A DNA stretch of 64,000 nt, taken from contig OX387205.1 in the NCBI GenBank assembly GCA_947561715.1, positions 9,615,001 to 9,679,000 of the forward strand. Reading direction: 5' to 3'. Positions 11,024 through 24,028 of the stretch are shown in pieces (the stretch's first letter is position 1; the number at the start of each line of letters is the position of its first letter). The notes beneath the pieces are model-generated. The model worked only from the letters and a program-made list of their open reading frames with translations, was not told where the DNA came from and did not search any database. The stretch is from Ascidia mentula (lineage: Eukaryota; Chordata; Ascidiacea; Phlebobranchia; Ascidiidae). The position numbers and the translations under genes are program-made.

Positions 11024-11036
11024 AGGTCATTGACCT
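11024..11036. promoter_or_regulatory. Perfect IR1 nuclear receptor element
   Basis: AGGTCA-T-TGACCT is a perfect inverted repeat of the consensus half site with a one-base spacer. IR1 elements are bound by RXR heterodimers of the FXR/EcR group. A GGTTCA half site follows at about 11050. It lies in a small CpG-rich patch (about 10960-11100) with the E-box above, which makes a regulatory module plausible. Confidence 0.45.
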
Positions 11037-14000
11037 TTCAAGAGCCCGGGTTCACTTGCGAAACGACCGGACTGGCGGCTGGCGCCGTCTCTGACCCACC
11101 GTCCCACCTATGACGCCCACAAGGCTATTGTGTTTGGACAGTGCGCACTAGAACTGTGCTGCTCCAAGACCGGCCGCTCTGTGTGTATAAGAGGGGTTCG
11201 TTCGCTTATGCGGAACAGGATTGGATTTATGTCGCTTTGTAAAACTGTCGGCTGGTATTTGATGTGGAGTGTACACGTTTCTCTCCTAGCGGCAATGGAG
11301 TTGTAAAGTATGTGTTGCTCGTGGTGAACTTCACTATTTTTTCCATTGGGCATTATCTTCGTCTTTTGAATCCATTGCGAATGGACCTGGAATTGTGTAT
11401 TTATTGTATGAGACAGTTTTTAAGAAAATCTTCCACCTTTTTGAAGAGTTGCTTGACCAACTGCATCTGGTGCTTTTCTTTGTCACCATCATTGATTTAC
11501 CGACTCTGTACACAAAATTTTGGTCCGGCAATTTGTCTGTCCCTCAGTGCATTCCAAAACATATTGTATTCAAGGAAAATAAATTCTTCAAGTTGAACCG
11601 GATACATTTTGCTGAGCAACAAACACGTGTTGAAAAGTTATCAGGCCTGGTGGTGGCCGGGACTTCCAAGAAATGTTTCGTGTGTTCCGGCGAACGCATG
11701 TGTTTGCACCTACTGATGCCGCGGCCCGCTTAAGCGCAAAGCTGTTTACATTTGGCTTCTACTGGGACGACCTTCGCTCGGCTATGCACGTCAGCATTTG
11801 AGCTTCTGGGCAAACGTCATGTTTACTGTTTCCAACTGAATCATTAAAATTCTTCGGTTTCGGTTGGTGGTATTTTTTATAGACAAGGTTTTGCGGTTTA
11901 CAATACTTGATGTTCACGGAGAATCCGTTGCTACTGTTTTTTGGAACATTTTCATCCAAATTTAAAGAAAAATTGGTGTTTATTTTATTCCTCAGATGCC
12001 ACCGTCATAAATCTGTTGTACCTATAAACTTTCACAGACAACATCACGTGGTTGGGAAATGTTTCCGAGTTCACCATCAAAATACCTTTAAACACCCACT
12101 GATTAACTATAGGAGGACATTGCACATTAAATATTGGATACTTGAATGTACGTAATATGTTGCAGGTTTTGAAGGTTATTCAAACAACGTGCAGTACGCA
12201 GTTTGGTTTGCAATGTTTATCATAACGTTATTGCCCCCCTCGAAAAAAACAAAGTATTCCGTTTGCAGAGCCCCAGGCCACAGAAACCTTGCATACGATG
12301 GTTGCAAGCCAACGTCCCCTGAAAACGTGCGTCACACGTAAACCAGCCTGACGAGCGGGCAAACCATTTAACCGTGCCACAGTGACGATAAGGGCCTGGG
12401 CAACGACGCTATTATTAGTTGAAGTCAAGTGCACGCCAAGTGGCTTTCTTCCAAAGCTATTTCATTGTCGCTTTTGTGTCGATACCGATTTCTTCCGTTC
12501 GGCGTGTGCGGCTTTAAGACGTGCCGCGCTGGCTTATCCACAGTACAAGGCCATAGTAGTTTACATTATATACGCGTGCTAAAAAGCGACCTGGGCGTTG
12601 CAAGCCACATTTCTTGGAATCACCCAGTCCCGCTTGGTATTTGTCACAACTGAGATCGCTTCTCAAAAAAGAAGTTCGAAAGTGCACAACGAAGAAGTGT
12701 AACATGCTACTGTAAGACAAAGTGTAGTTCGAAATTCCCCTGCTGCTAAAAAACTTTGTACTTTCCTTGATTCGCTTTCGGTCCCTGTCAAGAAACTATG
12801 TCAGGCGCAAACGTCTTCCTGTGCTTCGTGGTGTTAAAAAGTAGTTGAGCGACGTTATAGATGGGGGTATCGAAGGAAGTCTGACAGGATGGTCTGTTCA
12901 GTGGCTTTAACAAAATGAAGTTCGACCTCAAATCGAACTTTCTGGAAACAATCCTCACAGTTCGTTTATTAGATGGTGGTTCTACGTGAAGTTTGATTAG
13001 TTTCAAAAGATTGAACGTTGTATTCATGTTTATCAGCCAATTAAACAAAATATTTTGCTTGAAAATACAACCATATGTACAAATCGTAACAAAATCACCG
13101 TTGTCGAAATTTTGTAACCTGGAACTTGTGACCCTTAGAGCGCAGAAGAAAGCATGCCTATTATCACATCGCTACCCAAACCATGTTTTTGCCCTCGCTG
13201 TAAACATGGGACTGGTATTACGCGTACTTTGGACATTACACAACCTGCAGTAATTGCCCGTCATCGATTAAATCGTCCCCACATTATCATGTTTGTTATG
13301 TCTGGACGTATACACGACATCGTGATGTGTTTACCTGCTGCGCACGTGTGTGACGATGGGTGAATGTCGCTAATATGACCACAGCTTTGGGCCTGTTATG
13401 TGCAACATACACGAAAAGTGCATTTAGGGCAATGCTTAAATTATGAATATTCGAATCCAAATTATGGGATCAAGCTTATAATCCATGCATACGTTTTGTC
13501 GTTTTCTGTAAAAGTCCTCCAAAAACCGTCCTTCAAGCATTATAAAAAAATCTCCCGTCACCGTAGGTGTTTGTTTCTATCGTACCCTTGTTACACAGAC
13601 ATTTAATAGCTTGCCACAGAAAGTTGCCTTTTCCATTGGTATGCCTGACTGACTATGAAGTCGTACACACGGTTACTACCTGATAAATGCGCTTGACGTA
13701 ATAAATGTGCTTGACACTGGAACAGTTGCGTCATATGTGTTTATCATTCATCCCCTGATGCACGGCAAGGTGATGCCAATGACGATGCTGTTTATTTGCA
13801 ACTGGATGATTAACCTTTGCTCGGTCACCTGCAAAAACATATACACATGCGTGATAGATCGATACTCTGTAATTCGATTTTGTAAAGGAATTGGTTCCTA
13901 TCCAGTTTTATTCGATTAGATGCTGGCGGTAGTGCAATTTATCACTAATACAGACAACTATCCCCTGCTTTGTTTATCTGTACAGATGCTTGATGCAAAT

Positions 14001-17000
14001 GTGTATTTCGTCTGTGTATAAGTGACAGCCGTAGAAAACGACCGAAATTGAGTCGACCCCAGTTTTGCCTGGGTTTCGTAAAACCGTTTGCATTTCCACC
14101 GTGAATGTTCGACCTTGTTTTTGCCTATTGTTGTCTATCGTGGCACATTCGTTTCGTTTCGTGAACATTGGTTCACATAACTTTCTGCTGTATCTTTCTT
14201 GGTAGTTAAATCATCCTTTGACGCTACACAAAATGTACACAAAAATGTGACAATTGGTTAAGTAAGCGATTGGGTATTCCTTCTTTCAAATCGGAGGTCC
14301 TTGTATTTGGGTCAAGTTGTGAATTCGTTTTTCAATTCACCCGTCAAACTAAACATCTCCAAAACCGGAAGACTCGGCCCAAGCAAGCGACCAAAAGAGA
14401 GAAAGATTCTCTTCTAGGAAAATCCAATTAATGGACGCGACATGTAATACCGACAAAGGCGAAACTTCTCATGCCCGCGCTCCGACCAAACGACCTCCTT
14501 TCTGAAGCGTTCCAGTCTAAGCCGGTACACCGTCCTTGTGGCAGCGGTCGGTTTGCTCCATGCTCGACCATCACCGTGTCACGATCTTAACGCGTAATTG
14601 CCATCCTTATGAGCAACCGCTTTTCCTGGTCTTTTAACCCGGGGCTACACGAAGATTTTGCGGTATGTGGCACCTGCAAGACGGCCTGCTTCGTTTTTGT
14701 GTTGCTGCTGCTGCACACTCAACGAAATATTCTCGCTAAATCGACACATCCTCCTCGCCTACAAGCGCTCTGCTTTGTATTGGCTTATGAGATCGGTATT
14801 GTACAATATCGTCGTTGTATTTCAAGAACGCATGGGTGACAAGCACATCGGTAAATTCGCTAAATTTCAATTGAATACCGACATATAGTTTTGACAGTTT
14901 TTTCTCCAATTGCAGATATTCAGAAGTTACGTGCATTGTGCTACTTTATGAGGCATCATCTTGTTTTGCGATCGTGTAGCGGCATTGCATTCAATACCAT
15001 GCTACTGTTCTCGTTGTACTCACTATTACAGGTGGCTTTTCAAATTTGCTACGAAGGAAATTATATCCGACAAATATTCCATGTAATACATGCGGGAGGT
15101 TTTGTTTTGTCTCGCGATCAACACGTTAAACAAGTATGCAACATTACGTTACCATAAGGTACTACTATATAGAAGAGACAGATATAGGATTCGTAGAATT
15201 CCAGTATTAGCATTGCCGCCAACACAGTCACTGACGACTATGGCGATGACGTTTCGATGACGTAACGTTTTGGACGTGGTGCCGATAGGGCCCAACCCCG
15301 TGGGGACAAGCGCTGATAGAAACTATCATAGAAAAAGAGTTAATAGTCCAGGCGACTGCAAATAATAATACCCTAATTTGTGTAACTGTACCTATACTGA
15401 CTGGCTACATTTGGTTATTTGTTTGTCTTTGCCAAATGTTAAGTGTATTTTTGTATATGTTTGTGATAACCTGCGGCAACTATAAAGCCACTGGGTTTCG
15501 GCTGAAAGAAAATCCACTGCGGCCTGACAGCATTGACCGCCAAGGCGTGAAAACTTGACCAATATCACCACACGTTTGGGAAGAAAAACTGAACAATCCA
15601 TTGTGTTCAGCACGACTTGCTACAGTCCTATTCCGTTTCCCTCTGTGCAGATATCATTGGCCGTCCGCAACTGTAACGTGACCAGCGTATTTTGGGCACG
15701 TAACCACTGTTCAGGCCAAGCCTGTGCTATGTACCAGGATGTTGGTGTTCAACTCGAAAATCCGTTGATAAAATCGCAATCAGATATGACCTGGTTGGGC
15801 TTGGGCACCCGCGATATCGCTCTTCAATGCCATTCAGCCGAGACAAGGCCGAGTCAACGTGATTCGCTTCTCCATGGAGGATTGTGGTTTGTCTCGGTGA
15901 CAGAAAGGCTGATGGCATCGCAATTGACAAAACTGCTGTAGAAGTTTGTGGACGATCTGTGACAATTTGATCGCAAGTTCGCCTTGGGTCATGAAACGTG
16001 GTGTCAGTTGTTTTTGATTACTGACAAGCTGAGGCGAAATATATTGAAATTACGGGACTGTTGGAACTTGCCCTAATAAAACGTCTCTATGGCCACATGC
16101 TTTAAACAGATACCAGAAACACTTGTTATGTGGTCTGAGAATACATTACCATACAATGAAAGAGGTGACATTTATTTGGTGGCCTCCCATACTTAGCGAT
16201 ACAGGTTCTGATGGTATCAAACGTTTTTAATTCATGACGACAATATATTTAACATTGTTTCGACTTTTTTCTCTTAGCAATTATACCCAGCTTCGTGGGA
16301 AAGGAATGTAATTTGTCCGCATATATGCTTTCGATCGTATCTGGGCCTATACCCTATAACAGGGGCGTATCTGCGGCTTGCATCTTCTGGCTCGTTGCGG
16401 CGAAACACGGCCCGCGAGTCACTGATAAGGGCAGCATTGCCCACGGGATTTCGCTGATACAAACCCAACCGTTGATAAACGGTGGCGGTGTTTAGGGCTG
16501 AAAATGGTGATTTGACATTTCAGTTCTTACTGGTCTTAATGTGAAAATAAATCATATACTATAGAAAGGTATTTTAAATAACGGCCTAACGCGAGAAACC
16601 AGGGTGAATGCAGGTTGATATATAATGTTGAACTCCCGAATGAAGATTAAGCCCGCAGCTTAAACGTTGACCTCAAAGTTAATGATCCAGCGTGCGTGAC
16701 CGAGTATTGCAAATCTTTTCGTTTATATGGTAAATACCCAAACTTGCTATTGTGTCTGCGTCAAAATGTAAATAGACCTTACAAGGAAACCGTGAAATGA
16801 TAAAAATTTTACAATAAATTTAATATTCAAAGTCCTCTTTTTGAAATACGCTGCATGTTACTGATGATAGATCGATTTTGGTAAATGAAATTATCATATG
16901 AACATCGATTGCTGTTCCAAAATTCGTCAAGTTTTGCATTACTCTCTTGTGGTAAAATACGATCCTACCAAAGGAGCTGAATTTCAATTATGTCAGTCGT

Positions 17001-19456
17001 GCCTGTAACATCTAAAAGCCTTGAGTAAAATTCCAGACGCAAATGCTCGAGATTGTAAATTCAGATTTTCAAGCAGTAGTGAATTGTGATGTAACAAAAC
17101 TCTCTCTGTATTGGCTATGACTTGGATACGTCATCACATCTACGTCCGTGTGCTGAAAGCGTAAAAAACACGCAAATGTGGCAAAGTGTGAAACCTGGGC
17201 CCAATCCGGCTCTATGTTTTTGTACTTCGGTCCAACACCCGCCTGAACAAACCGCTCCGACTTACAAAGTTTTGTATCGTTAGTTTACTCAAAGCGCTTC
17301 CCGTCAGCTTTTGAGTAAACGCGTATCAAACCTCCATAATGAAGCGTCGGTTTAAAACAGTGCATTTCCCGCCTTGCACTGGCGTAATTTTAGAAACGCA
17401 CAAGCACGCAAGCAGCCGTCAAAACATTTCCAGAAAATTGGGCCTCGTGCTTGCTTGTTAGCTCGTCTCGAGATCGTCCAATTACTCTCTGAAGTGGCTT
17501 GCGTAGGTTCCAAGAGCGTAAAATGGCGTTTACAGTTCACCTTGTACTCTGCGTATTCTTCTTCCTTCGTGACTGTCTTGTTTGGTTTATTTTATAACAC
17601 GTTAGAAGTGTCAGTAGCTAAACCAGTAGACGAAAACGGCGCCCGGTACGTGTTAAATGCCCGTTTCGCGGTTGCATGGTAGCCGTAACCAGCAGCCATA
17701 CACAAAGCCTTTCGGTTTTCCTATTGCGCCAGAGAGAAGTACATAGATAGATTATGACTGAGCAACATAGCGGAAAATAAATGCATTTTGCATGCTGCAA
17801 ATGTTTCCCCTTGAATTCGTTTTCTCAGAACGTTGGCGTTGTTTGATAAACACGGATCGACCGAAATGTTGTGCAGTTCATGAACAACATTCAGCGTTGT
17901 TCACTCTTGATCATATAATGCCACTTTGTGGGTTGCCAATATGACTGACAAATGAAACAAGCATGTACCGTCCGTGCTTTACAAGCGGCATTTCACCACA
18001 CCTGAAAATTTCACAAGCCGCAAGCGATTCGAAATGTTGTCCTAATATGTCCTAATACAACCTCTAAGCCTATTGCGGGACTGGCACGGCGACTTGACCT
18101 CTGCAAAGGTTGCCAGGCTCTGTGCCGTAACAAGCGCGTGTATCCGTAATTGGCCTACGTTACTTAGCGGATTCTACACGGCCGACCTCGGGGGAGTTGG
18201 TCGAAGGTTAAGTTCGGCTCGTGGCTTAAGACCAGGCAGACTCCGTCTCTTCCTATTGCTGTGTCGTCCCAAAAGACTAAGTTGCGACGGTTAAACATTA
18301 TACCTGCCCAAGGGCCAATCATGGCCTATTGGTTGCAGTTTGTTGCCTCATTGGGCCACCGAGTCGTTTATTTTTCTGACGGCTTCTTCCAAACAAACGC
18401 AGCTGTTGCGGCTCCCAACTGATGACGTACCTCGGGCGCGGTTGGGTTCGTCTTTACCGCAAACCTGAAGCCAATTCTCGGTACACCAGCAAAGCAACTC
18501 TCGGGCCCCATGCGTGACCGAAAATAGCAAGGTAACGGCGCCTATTTGCGTTCATTATGCAATTATAGCCTTCTTGTTTTGTCCACGGCATCATTGATTC
18601 GATTTCCTGATCTACATTCTGTGGTTTGAGTTCCACCGACGAATCTGATTTCTGTGACAGGTGTAGGCCTGCATTAGGCCATTATGCCGAAAGCAACATT
18701 TATTCAGCGGTTGAAAATATAGCGCTTGGCGGAAAATAGTGCAAAATTATGCATTCATCTGCTAGAACTCACCTAATTGTTTCTCGGTAATGCGCTTAAC
18801 ATTACAGTCTCGTTAAACCACACCTTTAAACACATATTACCAAATCCGCTTAAACTATACTAACAATTTTGTTGTGGATTTGGGTGCGATCAGTTGCCCT
18901 TCTTTTACTGTGTAATGTTTTTTATGACGTTTTGCCATGTTTTTGCCAAATAACCACGTGTTGAAGGTAGCAAATACAAGCTCCAATTACTGTACGATTT
19001 GGAGCGACATTGACACTCGCTGTAATTTTGACCTCGCTTACAATGGTAATTTCTCCGACCGCAAACCATTTTCCATTGCTGCAGGTGCCTTCCAAACCAC
19101 AAGGCCGTGACTGTACAAATCTCGTACATGTACAGGCGAGTGTATGTTGCGTAAGGGTTGTGAACTCTTCATGTCTGCGTTGGAAACCACCTGTACGTTG
19201 TGAATGCCTTCCTGTCTGCGTAATACCTCTTTCCTGTGAAAACGTTAAACACCGGAGGTTCAGTTCACGCTGAGGACAACTTGTGCTATCAGTGCTGATG
19301 CAGCTAATTAAAGTGTCAGTAAATTGTTTGTTGGAAAATTATATTTTTCTTCCCCACAAAATGATCAGGCGTTTGGTCCGAGATTGTGGAGGTTTACAAG
19401 CATTTGCACCAAAACACAACAAGTCACCTCTTCGTTTTTCTGCAACTAGAGTTTCA

Positions 19457-19600
19457 CACTGTTAAAAAAATTTACTGGAAAAACTCCTGGCAGCAATTTT
19501 ACGGACCAGTCCGTAAGTTTTACGGTAAAAGACCGTTTGCGTTACTGCAAAAAGACACGTTACAATTACTGACACCGTCACTGTAAATAAATTACTAAAG
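19457..19600. repeat. Left terminal and subterminal repeats of the CMC transposon
   Basis: The terminal 12 bp CACTGTTAAAAA matches the other end exactly. Just inside are TTTTACGG, CCGTAAGTTTTACGG and related short motifs, some forming small inverted pairs. Subterminal arrays of this kind bind the accessory protein or transposase in En/Spm. Confidence 0.75.
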
Positions 19601-19696
19601 ATCAGTAAATTCTACTGTGTTATAACGTAACGCCTACAGCATTTTTTCAGTATTTAAATTATAACAAAACCACAAAATTTTCATGTGATACGTTGT

Positions 19697-19702
19697 TTTA
19701 TT
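19697..19702 (-). terminator. Poly(A) signal of the transposon second gene
   Basis: AATAAA on the - strand (TTTATT on +), 25 bases after the stop codon of the last exon. The close spacing to a spliced open frame supports the gene model. Confidence 0.65.
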
Positions 19703-19727
19703 GAACGAAAACTGCTCAGTTTAATTC

Positions 19728-21645
19728 TCAGGCGTTCATCAATTTTGCTAATTTCAGTATTTTGGGATTTACCCCAGCATATCTCATTTTCTTCGAACCT
19801 TTTGAACCAGGGTCATTTATTCCTTCAATGAATCTGCAAAAAGGACTCAAAGATTGAATACAATGCAGAAATAAACATGTTGTGTGTGTTTATTTGCAAA
19901 TAAACACTGAACAAAGGTAAATAAAACCGCTCAAGTACAAGCATGATAAATGTAGTAGCCAGTATTTATTATGGTACCCACCTCTGGATAAATTCCAAAG
20001 TGCTTTCAGCTGCTTTTGGATAGCTGATGTTGTAAATGTAGAAATGGCAGAAGAAACTGGCAACTGCCAACAAGAAGTTGTTTGTGGAGTGGATAACAAC
20101 CTTATCCACAGCCACCATCACTTTTTCACACATTGCTGGAGAGTCACCTAAAGAGAGAACAAAATTGTAAAGAGAACAAAACAAACCACAAAGCAAAATG
20201 AAACTACTTTCTGACATTTTCCAAAGTAAAACTTACCAAACACAATCAAAAAAGGTGTAGGTGGTATTTCTTCCAAAATATTTTCTAACATGAAATCATC
20301 CTGCACACAGAAGTTAACTTTAGTTAAGAAAAAGTTTCCAATTTTCTTTGCAAGCACACCTTGTAGCACATTATGACAGATTCCTTTTTTTCCTTAAAGT
20401 AGGCTGCCAACAAAGACAGCACCTCCATGGACTGGGCTTCTTTGCTGCCCAGTTGAGAACATTGCAGTTTTATGGACCCAATTAATTCACAAATTGATGG
20501 AGATTTAACTTTTTTCAAACATCTAAACAGCAAGGGTTAAAAAGCATGTTAACCTTCAAAATGAAAAAAAAAAATACTATTTATACCTGTATATCTGCAT
20601 TGATCCTTTGAAAAGCTTCATTGGTAAAGTTGCTTGTGTGTTTGGTCTTCCCATCAAAGTATCATAGTGGTCAAATATGACTAGTGGTTCATGGAGAAAT
20701 GGCCATTCTTTTAAAACATTTGTGATACTTGTTCCTGTGTTAATGATCTCCCGTTGTTGAGAGAATGTCAATCGCATAACTTTTAAAGCCTCATCCTTGT
20801 CAGGATGTGCCTTTGAAAATTCTTTCATAAGCCATGTTTTTGTTGAGTTGCTATCACAATCGTTCACGACTGGTTCCCAATTTTTTGTACCATATGGTCG
20901 TTTCAGTGTACCTTGAATTGATTTTCCAATTATATTTTGCTTGCGAAGCTGATTTTCCCATCGGTAATACAGTTGGTTGGTTAATGTGTTATGGCCATTG
21001 CCAATGCAACCATCTCCAATGACATCTTTAAATGAAGAGGGGTATTTTTTCACAATTTGAAATGCAATTCTCTCTAAATTTTTCCTTCCTGGCCTTTGTG
21101 TAATCTAAAACATTAGGTGTTTTAAACATGGTTGTTCAAACTACTTTACCATGTTAATGAACATTATTACTGCCCAATTAATTTTGCTTACTTTCATAAC
21201 ATCATCGATGCAAGCATGTATAAGTTCTCTAGTTTGGTTATGGTTGGGAATTTCTTTGTTTTCCAAAATACTCATAAGAAGAGGTGAGCATTTTTTCCAA
21301 GGCACTTTAAAGTCATACACCCACTGCCAATCATCACAGCTTCCTTCTGATGAGCATGGTTCGGTAGAAGTTTCTGAACATGTTTCTGAAAAAAGTTTTA
21401 GTAAATTAATTTTCATGTATGTATATATACAGCCAACAACAATCAAACTCACCCAGATTATTTCCAGCTTTAATTAATTTTCTGGCCTGAACAATATTAA
21501 ATTGGCCAAGCAAGTCTGCCAGTTCAACATGTTCAAAATCCTGCAATTTTAGCACACCAAGATTTTCCAAAAACGTAGAACATTTTTCAAGCAAAGTGGC
21601 ATCTTTGCCAAGTTCAGGAAGTATCTTCAGTAAAGTTGCATTCAT
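19728..21645 (-). CDS. Transposon second gene, seven exons, SAM-like N-terminus
   Basis: Seven exons on the - strand join in frame: 21645-21453, 21385-21192, 21104-20587, 20522-20360, 20300-20237, 20147-19982 and 19833-19728. Every border has GT/AG, all phases agree, and the total is 467 residues plus stop. The start is the ATG at 21645. Residues 1-60 (LGVLKLQDFEHVELADLLGQ region) look like a sterile alpha motif, a protein-protein interaction fold; this is a visual call. The middle holds conserved-looking stretches such as QRPGRKNLERIAFQIVKKYP; the C-terminus is basic and ends VNPKILKLAKLMNA. By position it corresponds to the accessory protein of CACTA elements, which binds subterminal repeats, but I cannot show this function. 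The ATG lies only 37 bases after the transposase stop codon. Confidence 0.75.
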
Positions 21646-21682
21646 CGTTTTTTTTTTAATTTGCACTTAACTCTTCCAAAAA

Positions 21683-24028
21683 TTAAAGAACAGTTTGCTT
21701 TAACACAAAGAGCTTTTGCCCATCAATGTGGTAAACGTAAAAAGGAAACTTGCAAGCAAGGTTTTCAAATGCGACACATTCCACACAACAAGGTTTTGCG
21801 ATTAAATGATGTACACCATACTGGGGATAAAAGTTAGAACAATATTTTCGAACAACATACATCACTTTACTTTCAAAAATAAACATAGCAAGTATGCAGC
21901 CAACATACAAATTTAAATCATGTTTTGACATAATCACATACATGCCAATTTCAAACAAAATATTTTCAACTTTCACTGATTTACCCAATGTGCAATGTAA
22001 AATACTATATCCACCCAACTTTATATTATTTACAATTTCAGAGGAAAACGTAACATTTCTATTAATTATCTCAACATTTGAGTCAAAATAGCCAGTCTCA
22101 AGCAGGCATGACTGCAACAATTGGTGACTGTGTGCCAAAGAATAACATACGTTGATGAAATTTTTGGAATGACGGATTACATTTTTAAAATAAGAGTGTT
22201 TACTTTCGAATCGCAATGTGGATGTATAACAAATTGGGCCAAATTGCAAAATAGTCCAAGGGTAATGTTGTAAGTAATGATGCTTGGGGCGTAAAGGCAC
22301 TTTGGGAAAAAAATGTGTTCTGTATTCCAAATATTCAGATATTAAAGAATCTAAATGGCATAGGGCATTTACATCTAAATGACAAGACACAATTATCTGA
22401 ACAATAGAACGCAAGCACATAACAAGTTTCCAAATTGCATTCTCTGTGTCAACAATTTTATCAAAAATCAGTAGGGGAAACATTCTTAGCATACACCAGT
22501 TTTGTGATGCATTTCCTATCAAACGTTTGCCGACAGAAGATAATTTTACTGGTTTTGAAAGGGCATCCAGGGCGTTGAATTTAAACGACTGTATTCTGCC
22601 ATTTAAAAAATCCAAAGTAAACCATTTATGTTTTACAAAATATGCAATGTAAAGCATTAGGTCATACTGTACAACACCTTCAAAAACATCATGAGCTGTA
22701 CATGGGGGCAAACCAGGGGAAGCAACATGAAAATACTGCATGTCATTCAAAATGCTTCCCTTCAATCCGTTACTATTTTCCATGTGCAAATTGTCATATA
22801 TTGATTTAGTGTAAAGTGTTTTTGTACATGCATGGTCTGTGGAAAACTCTGTACGAGTTATGGTACAATATCTACAAAAATAGGTGGAGGAACTAAAGTT
22901 TGTTGTAAAACCACCAAGCCAGTGACTTCCTAGATTGTCACCACATACACATAACAGGCTGCCACGCACATTAAACCCAACACCAACATCAATACCAGTG
23001 GTCTCCAAAGTTTTTAAGTCATCAAGCAATGGTTTAAATAACATGCTTTTGTTTTCCTCATTAACATTGGCCTCTTTGCACAATAAAACCAATTGAAAAC
23101 AATCTATTTTTGATCGGTTACATGGATACAAATTCTGCAGGGTATAATACACAGCCAAAATCTTGTGCTTTCGTTTGGCGGAACCCAAAGGATTGACAAT
23201 TTCAAATGCATCTTGGTATAAAATGATTTTTAGTGAATATCTGTCATTTTGAAAAAGTGGATTTGACTGAAATATTTTTCCATCTGAAAAGTCATGAAAA
23301 CCTTCAAAGTGTACCAAGGGGTTCAAAAATTGTTGCTTAACTTTTTCATCCTTAAAAAATGTTTTCAAAGTGTCCAGAACTGATATATATTGAAATTTGA
23401 AATTTGCTGAGTGCCCCAAACTTAGTTCAATTGGAGGAACATAATTAAACTTCTGCAAAAACTGTTGTTCTCTTAGATAAGATGAGCCAAAATTGGCAGA
23501 ATCCAAAAAACTGTTCAGCGAATCCTGCTTTTTGAGATCATCTAGTATTTTGCTAGATATATCAGTACAAACATTTTCATCTTTCAAAATGGACTCAAGC
23601 TGAAAATATATCTGAGAAGTGTACTTTGATAGCAACTGTTTCCAATACACAATTATTTTATCAACAGTTTGAATTGGTACCAAATATTTATATTGAAGCA
23701 TAAAATGAAACAGCAAAACATCTTTTTCCCAGTCTTTGTTAATCTGCGATGTAACACTTCTTTGCTCTTCAGTTTCTAACAGAGTACAATTAACCTCCTC
23801 AGTTAAAGTTTCCTGATCTGTTTCGTGTGCCTTTTTCTGCAGTCCGTCGTGGCAACGAGAAAAATGAGACGAAAACGAGGACACAACTGAATAAGTTTTG
23901 TTGCAACTTTCCACGGGGCATTTCATTTCAAATCCTTGACGGATGTGGTTTTTGTAATCTTTCATTTTCTCCTCCCACGTGTTAAACATTTTTTTGCAAA
24001 ATTGCAAATCACAGGCCAAGGAGACCAT
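21683..24028 (-). CDS. EnSpm/CMC-type transposase with N-terminal C2H2 zinc finger
   Basis: A single 781-residue frame. Residues 37-60 form a C2H2 finger (Cys37, Cys42, His55, His60; spacing C-x4-C-x12-H-x4-H). The core has blocks I recognise from metazoan EnSpm-like transposases: LYQDAFEIVNPLG (Asp273), CVCGDNLGSHWLGGF (Asp364) with a nearby CRYC pair, CTAHDVFEGVVQYDL (His446, Asp447, Glu450), RPKHHYLQHYP and RFESKHSYFKNV (Glu608). Asp273 and Asp364 are good candidates for the first two catalytic acids; the third is either Glu450 or Glu608. Such enzymes cut the element out at its inverted termini and insert it elsewhere. The frame is intact. An acceptor-like TTTAGTGTAG sits a few bases before the ATG. 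Known from family: blocks; inferred: catalytic residues and activity. Confidence 0.85.
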   Translation of the reverse strand: MVSLACDLQFCKKMFNTWEEKMKDYKNHIRQGFEMKCPVESCNKTYSVVSSFSSHFSRCHDGLQKKAHETDQETLTEEVNCTLLETEEQRSVTSQINKDWEKDVLLFHFMLQYKYLVPIQTVDKIIVYWKQLLSKYTSQIYFQLESILKDENVCTDISSKILDDLKKQDSLNSFLDSANFGSSYLREQQFLQKFNYVPPIELSLGHSANFKFQYISVLDTLKTFFKDEKVKQQFLNPLVHFEGFHDFSDGKIFQSNPLFQNDRYSLKIILYQDAFEIVNPLGSAKRKHKILAVYYTLQNLYPCNRSKIDCFQLVLLCKEANVNEENKSMLFKPLLDDLKTLETTGIDVGVGFNVRGSLLCVCGDNLGSHWLGGFTTNFSSSTYFCRYCTITRTEFSTDHACTKTLYTKSIYDNLHMENSNGLKGSILNDMQYFHVASPGLPPCTAHDVFEGVVQYDLMLYIAYFVKHKWFTLDFLNGRIQSFKFNALDALSKPVKLSSVGKRLIGNASQNWCMLRMFPLLIFDKIVDTENAIWKLVMCLRSIVQIIVSCHLDVNALCHLDSLISEYLEYRTHFFPKVPLRPKHHYLQHYPWTILQFGPICYTSTLRFESKHSYFKNVIRHSKNFINVCYSLAHSHQLLQSCLLETGYFDSNVEIINRNVTFSSEIVNNIKLGGYSILHCTLGKSVKVENILFEIGMYVIMSKHDLNLYVGCILAMFIFESKVMYVVRKYCSNFYPQYGVHHLIAKPCCVECVAFENLACKFPFYVYHIDGQKLFVLKQTVL

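Larger units (their letters stand above)
9385..19456. other. Long stretch without recognised exons
   Basis: About 10 kb between exon U5 and the transposon. I looked for exon-like open stretches on both strands with splice borders and found none that I can support. Open frames up to 128 codons (for example 15555-15941) have no domain and no splice context. The only motif cluster that stands out is at 10983-11036. If U1-U5 belong to RAR, this is part of an intron of about 48 kb. Confidence 0.5.

Noticed and set aside
15555..15941. 128-codon open frame on +
   Set aside because: No domain, no exon borders and an unremarkable composition; treated as chance.
19795..19815. Everted half sites TGAACC-A-GGGTCA as a nuclear receptor element
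   Set aside because: They lie inside the last exon of the transposon second gene, where coding explains the sequence.
21646..21666. Upstream start of the second transposon gene at a GTG
   Set aside because: A GTG start is not expected in an animal nuclear gene; the ATG at 21645 lies seven codons inside and is used.
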